Shown here one piece after another: positions 61,801 through 64,000 of a DNA stretch of 64,000 bases. Positions within the stretch are counted from its first letter, which is position 1. Each line of letters opens with the position of its first letter. Under the pieces are notes generated by a model. The model made no database searches, had not been told where the DNA came from, and worked only from the letters and a program-made list of their open reading frames with translations. The position numbers and the translations under genes were made by a program. This DNA is from Salinisphaera sp. Q1T1-3 (GTDB taxonomy: Bacteria; Pseudomonadota; Gammaproteobacteria; Nevskiales; Salinisphaeraceae), in NCBI RefSeq assembly GCF_003602005.1, contig NZ_QZWD01000008.1, positions 1 through 64,000 on the forward strand, written 5' to 3'.

Positions 61801-62418
61801 CTCGATCAGGCGCTCGGTCAGGCCCGTGATACCCGCAACGAGGCCCGCAGTGCCTTCGAGGCCATCGGCGGCGACGACCGGGCCGCGGTCGCGGCCACCG
61901 AGCGCCAGACCGCGCTGGCCGACATGACCGATGCCGCCGAGCGCTATCTGCGGGTCGGCATCGCGGCATCGTTGCTCAAATGGGCCAGCCAGCGCTATGC
62001 GATGGACAAGCACGGCCCGCTCATCGCACGCGGTTCGACGTTGATGAACCATCTGACCGGCGGTTCTGTGGCCGGCCTGACGGGCGAGTTCGACGATGCC
62101 GACGAACTGCAGATCGTCGGCGTGCGGGGCGATGGCAGCCCGGTCACGCCGGAGCACATGAGCGAGGGCACGCGCGACCAGCTGTATCTGGCCCTGCGCG
62201 TGGCCGCGATCGAGGATTACCTCGAACGCGCCGCCCCCCTGCCCGTCGTTGCCGACGATCTGTTCATCAATTTCGACGACGACCGCGCCATCGCCGGGCT
62301 CGAAATCCTGGCGACCCTGTCGCGTCGGACCCAGGTGTTGTTCTTCACTCACCACGCGCACCTGCGCGATATGGCGGCGCGCACGCTGGGCAACCAGGTG
62401 GCAACCCATGAACTCTGA
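58894..62418 (+). CDS. SbcC/YhaN-like SMC-type ATPase
   Basis: 1174 residues from the GTG at 58894 (GTGA overlap). Walker A GANEAGKTTARAAIGDFLFG lies at about 35-54; the middle is very long Glu/Arg/Ala coiled coil (about 170-1040); the C-terminal half-site has MSEGTRDQLYLALRVAAIEDYL (signature) and LPVVADDLFINFDDDRA (Walker B), then the H-loop FFTHHAHLR. Rad50/SbcC architecture, YhaN subfamily. It works with the upstream phosphoesterase in DNA repair or processing of DNA ends. The stop overlaps the LD-carboxypeptidase gene by 11 nt. Confidence 0.9.
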   Translation: MRFAALQLRAYGHFTGRDLVFESGAHDLQLVYGANEAGKTTARAAIGDFLFGFPAQTSLNFRHAYNALRIGARIEAGSDAPFTAVRKKGRKNTLLDDDGEAANALETRLARALAGADRAFFSRMFSLDHDGLRAGGQALASAGAGADTALLSAGSGLADILAERSRLAGEADMLWAPNASASRRYYQAETRLKQADQTIQTHEITASQWRRLRDALAEAESRYDTRVETRHRAHRQWLELERIRRVAPAVRRHRQIEAELDELDIPPDLGGDARRVHDEAQETIETATAAIETIEAHIARLDEELASLTDDPALREAAPAIERLGEQRSRIDDDRERLAELEGERDRLAEALAADRRELDWHTADPAWPGSTEIAGARRLAGEADGHARDLTHARENLAAARETEARLAAEARANGARQPTDALSAWLDAATREGDLEAELRAGQQSLDQIGRRIERRLAALDPAVTDSETLSALDVPRRDAVDAFAEAITDAENTRRGLQTRVEELTDETARVRDALQRRRADDALPSETDLTQARRRRDACWQLVRQRYVAQRERDLFDEPGDEEALDDEARAHPAEALAAAIRQADTFADARFEHHEALARDAEQQRQVADREQALKQATGRLEAADARLEGLRTEWNALWQPAEITPGGPKAMREWLDHRRAVLDAHDEYIDAQSAHESIAHRVTTHRSQLAPQLSALGVPDDEIAEAALAQLIERARGLVALEARRAEAQQRIDREQQDVDARLARLASEQEHAQAAHRDWQDAWSRALAALGLAADLDSEAGLAAIEVLAGARERAQRLRALDAERETLVARRTRFVSEVADVLRAVGRDEPTDETAASAAVQQLIGALRETQAQYQQRRTRESDRTAEVERRATHQQDRAEALRRLATLCQRAGVEETDALTSAIAAGERHAALIDERTRLAATLNEQGDGVPIADLVAAVEASDLDRLREQTEALRHEIDDLDQALGQARDTRNEARSAFEAIGGDDRAAVAATERQTALADMTDAAERYLRVGIAASLLKWASQRYAMDKHGPLIARGSTLMNHLTGGSVAGLTGEFDDADELQIVGVRGDGSPVTPEHMSEGTRDQLYLALRVAAIEDYLERAAPLPVVADDLFINFDDDRAIAGLEILATLSRRTQVLFFTHHAHLRDMAARTLGNQVATHEL

Positions 62419-63358
62419 TTCCCTGTCGTCGGCCGAACAGGCCCTGGTCGCAACACTGGAGCCCCTGGCCGGGCGTCGGATCGCCCTGATCGCGCCGGCC
62501 GGCGGCGTCGCCGACGACCGGATCGACACCGCACTCGCTGTTTGCCATGCCGCGGGCATCCGAACCTGGCTCGGCGCGCATGCTCGCGCGCATCACCGCT
62601 ACCTGGCCGGCACGCCTGCCGCGCGCCTGGTGGATCTGCACGCCGCGTTCAAGCAGCCCGATCTCGCCGCTGTCTGGTGCCTGCGCGGCGGCTATGGCAG
62701 CGCACAGTTCGTCGATGACATCGACTGGCATCGTATCCCGAGCGACGTCCCGCTCGTCGGTTTCTCCGACATGAGCGTGCTGTTGTCAGCCTTTCATCGC
62801 CATGGACGCCGGGCGATTCATGGCCCGGTCGCCACCCAACTGGCCCTGCCCGGCGAGACGGCAACAGCGCGCGCCGAGCGCCGGCACAGCATGGCCGCAC
62901 TCGTAGCCTGCATCGACGGCGGCCCGGCGCGCTGGCCGGCCGAACACGTCAGCGGCGACCGGGGCGCGCGGCACGGCGTGCTCGTCGGCGGCAATCTGAC
63001 CACGCTGGCCAGCATCGCCGGCACGCCGGCAGCGATGCAGCTCACGCGGCCCGCGATCCTGTTGCTCGAAGACGTCGGCGAGGCAGCCTTTCGTCTCGAG
63101 CGCTGCCTGTATCAACTGTTGGCCTCTCTCGATCGACGCCACGTGGCTGCAATCGCGCTCGGTGAGTTCGCCCGATGCACGCCGGACGACGACATGGTGC
63201 TGATCCGCTCGATCGTCACCGAATGGGCTGGCCGCGACGATATCCCGGTCTACGCTGGACTCCCCATCGGGCACGACGTGATCAACCATGCCTGGCGGAT
63301 CGGTGCCGCTGCCGTTCTCGATCCAGACCAGGGGCTCATCGTTTCCGCCGCGTCATGA
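62408..63358 (+). CDS. ldcA: LD-carboxypeptidase (S66 family)
   Basis: 316 residues from the ATG at 62408, inside the end of the YhaN gene. S66 fold: RRIALIAPAGGV at the start, CLRGGYGSAQFVDDIDW, PLVGFSDMSVLLSAFHR with the nucleophile Ser (about 120), and the later VGGNLTTLASIAGTP and LEDVGEAAFRLERCLYQL with catalytic Glu, then GLPIGHD with the His. It trims the terminal D-Ala from the tetrapeptide during peptidoglycan recycling in the cytoplasm. Confidence 0.9.
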   Translation: MNSDSLSSAEQALVATLEPLAGRRIALIAPAGGVADDRIDTALAVCHAAGIRTWLGAHARAHHRYLAGTPAARLVDLHAAFKQPDLAAVWCLRGGYGSAQFVDDIDWHRIPSDVPLVGFSDMSVLLSAFHRHGRRAIHGPVATQLALPGETATARAERRHSMAALVACIDGGPARWPAEHVSGDRGARHGVLVGGNLTTLASIAGTPAAMQLTRPAILLLEDVGEAAFRLERCLYQLLASLDRRHVAAIALGEFARCTPDDDMVLIRSIVTEWAGRDDIPVYAGLPIGHDVINHAWRIGAAAVLDPDQGLIVSAAS

Positions 63359-63454
63359 AGACCGGCCAAGACCGAGAGCGCGCCGGCAACTGGCGACAGG
63401 CCAGCGGTGTGGCGCGTGTGCGAGGCACGTCGAGGCGACCGCAGCGCCGGTCAT

Positions 63455-63877
63455 TCAACCCTTCGGAACACGGGTGCGGCCGTCGATCTCGTCGCTGCCG
63501 CAGGCCGGCGCAGCCAGATCGTCGGCCAGCGAAATCGCCCGGTTGCGTGCATCGACATGCACGACCTGGGCGGTATGGCCGGCCCGTTTTTCTTCTGCGA
63601 TTGAAACGAAGCTCATGATGATCACCAGATCACCAACGGCCACGAGATGCGCGGCCGCCCCGTTGATCCCGATGATGCCGCTGTCGCGCGGCCCGGCGAT
63701 AACATAGGTTTCCAGACGCGCCCCGTTGGTGACATCGACAACGGCGACCTGCTCGCCCTCGACCAGATCGGCCGCCTCCATGAGCGCCACATCGATGGTG
63801 ATCGAACCGACATAGTGCAGATCGGCCTGAGTCACCGTGGCCCGGTGAATCTTGCCGTTGACGAGTGTGCGATACAT
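63455..63877 (-). CDS. panD: Aspartate 1-decarboxylase, pyruvoyl type
   Basis: 140 residues. The self-cleavage site is Gly24-Ser25 in [10 protein letters not shown], where Ser25 becomes the pyruvoyl cofactor. Other conserved blocks: [30 protein letters not shown] and [18 protein letters not shown]. It decarboxylates L-aspartate to beta-alanine for pantothenate and CoA. It converges on ldcA and lies alone here without panB or panC. The C-terminal tail beyond residue ~118 is slightly longer than usual. Confidence 0.95.
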   Translation of the reverse strand: MYRTLVNGKIHRATVTQADLHYVGSITIDVALMEAADLVEGEQVAVVDVTNGARLETYVIAGPRDSGIIGINGAAAHLVAVGDLVIIMSFVSIAEEKRAGHTAQVVHVDARNRAISLADDLAAPACGSDEIDGRTRVPKG

Positions 63878-64000
63878 GCCGGGCTCCCGGGAACCACATC
63901 GAATGGAGCGCCTATTCTAAGGGCCGTGCCCTGCCCAACGCAGCCATCATCGATACCGGGCGACAAGCAGCCGGCCAGGGCCGGCGTGGCGCACGCAGTT

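Noticed and set aside
1-64000. CRISPR array, rRNA operon, replication origin or prophage
   Set aside because: No regularly spaced direct repeats, no rRNA-like sequence, no DnaA-box cluster and no phage structural genes were seen.

Overview
This window is high-GC DNA (except the first ~3 kb) that looks like a gammaproteobacterial chromosome. The L-carnitine, choline-sulfate and OprD-porin genes suggest a marine or halophilic heterotroph; Salinisphaera-like is a guess, because there is no rRNA or other marker gene. No rRNA, tRNA or CRISPR array was found.

Layout. 1-2900: lower-GC accessory segment with an IS4-type transposase tail, an unknown protein overlapping a small membrane protein, a DUF3825 protein and a small island-type protein. 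3.2-4.9 kb: TetR-MFS pair with a clear palindromic operator. 5.2-9.0 kb: SDR, Zn-alcohol dehydrogenase and flavin monooxygenase in one leftward operon behind a sigma-54 (-24/-12) promoter, next to an AcoR-type sigma-54 activator (9.7-11.6 kb) that is flanked by inverted copies of a repeat. 12.3-25.1 kb: L-arabinose/D-galactose module with two MFS symporters, a GH51 arabinofuranosidase, two aldose 1-epimerases (one exported), a sugar ABC transporter, a gluconokinase-type kinase, an SMP-30 lactonase and an arabinose/galactose 1-dehydrogenase. 25.2-28.3 kb: copZ-csoR-copA copper operon with a CsoR-type operator, divergent from a DUF4396 membrane protein. 29.1-32.5 kb: esterase, lipoprotein, LysE exporter and a small kinase.

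32.5-42.7 kb: an eight-gene leftward operon (MFS, GMC oxidoreductase, metal-less pita-bread hydrolase, SDR, OprD porin, dgoK, dgoA, dgoD) divergent from a GntR/FCD regulator. Its dgo genes complete the De Ley-Doudoroff galactose route begun by the dehydrogenase and lactonase at 22-24 kb. 43.2-45.9 kb: choline sulfatase and an AbrB-type membrane protein. 46.2-49.0 kb: carnitine catabolism (cdhC-cdhA-cdhB) split by a MITE-like element. 49.2-55.7 kb: zinc peptidase, CdhR-like regulator, S46 peptidase, lipoprotein, threonine/serine dehydratase. 55.7-57.5 kb: repeat remnant, gene-free DNA and a methyltransferase pseudogene. 57.6-63.9 kb: SbcD/YhaO- and SbcC/YhaN-like proteins, LD-carboxypeptidase, and panD on the opposite strand.

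The most unusual layer is a set of short non-autonomous inverted-repeat elements (a TA-flanked family of about 305-318 bp with shortened and half copies, a 273-bp element with a TTAG target duplication, and an inverted pair around the sigma-54 activator). Three of these otherwise different families share a ~57-nt core. The left-edge gene set is the best candidate for an uncharacterised system.
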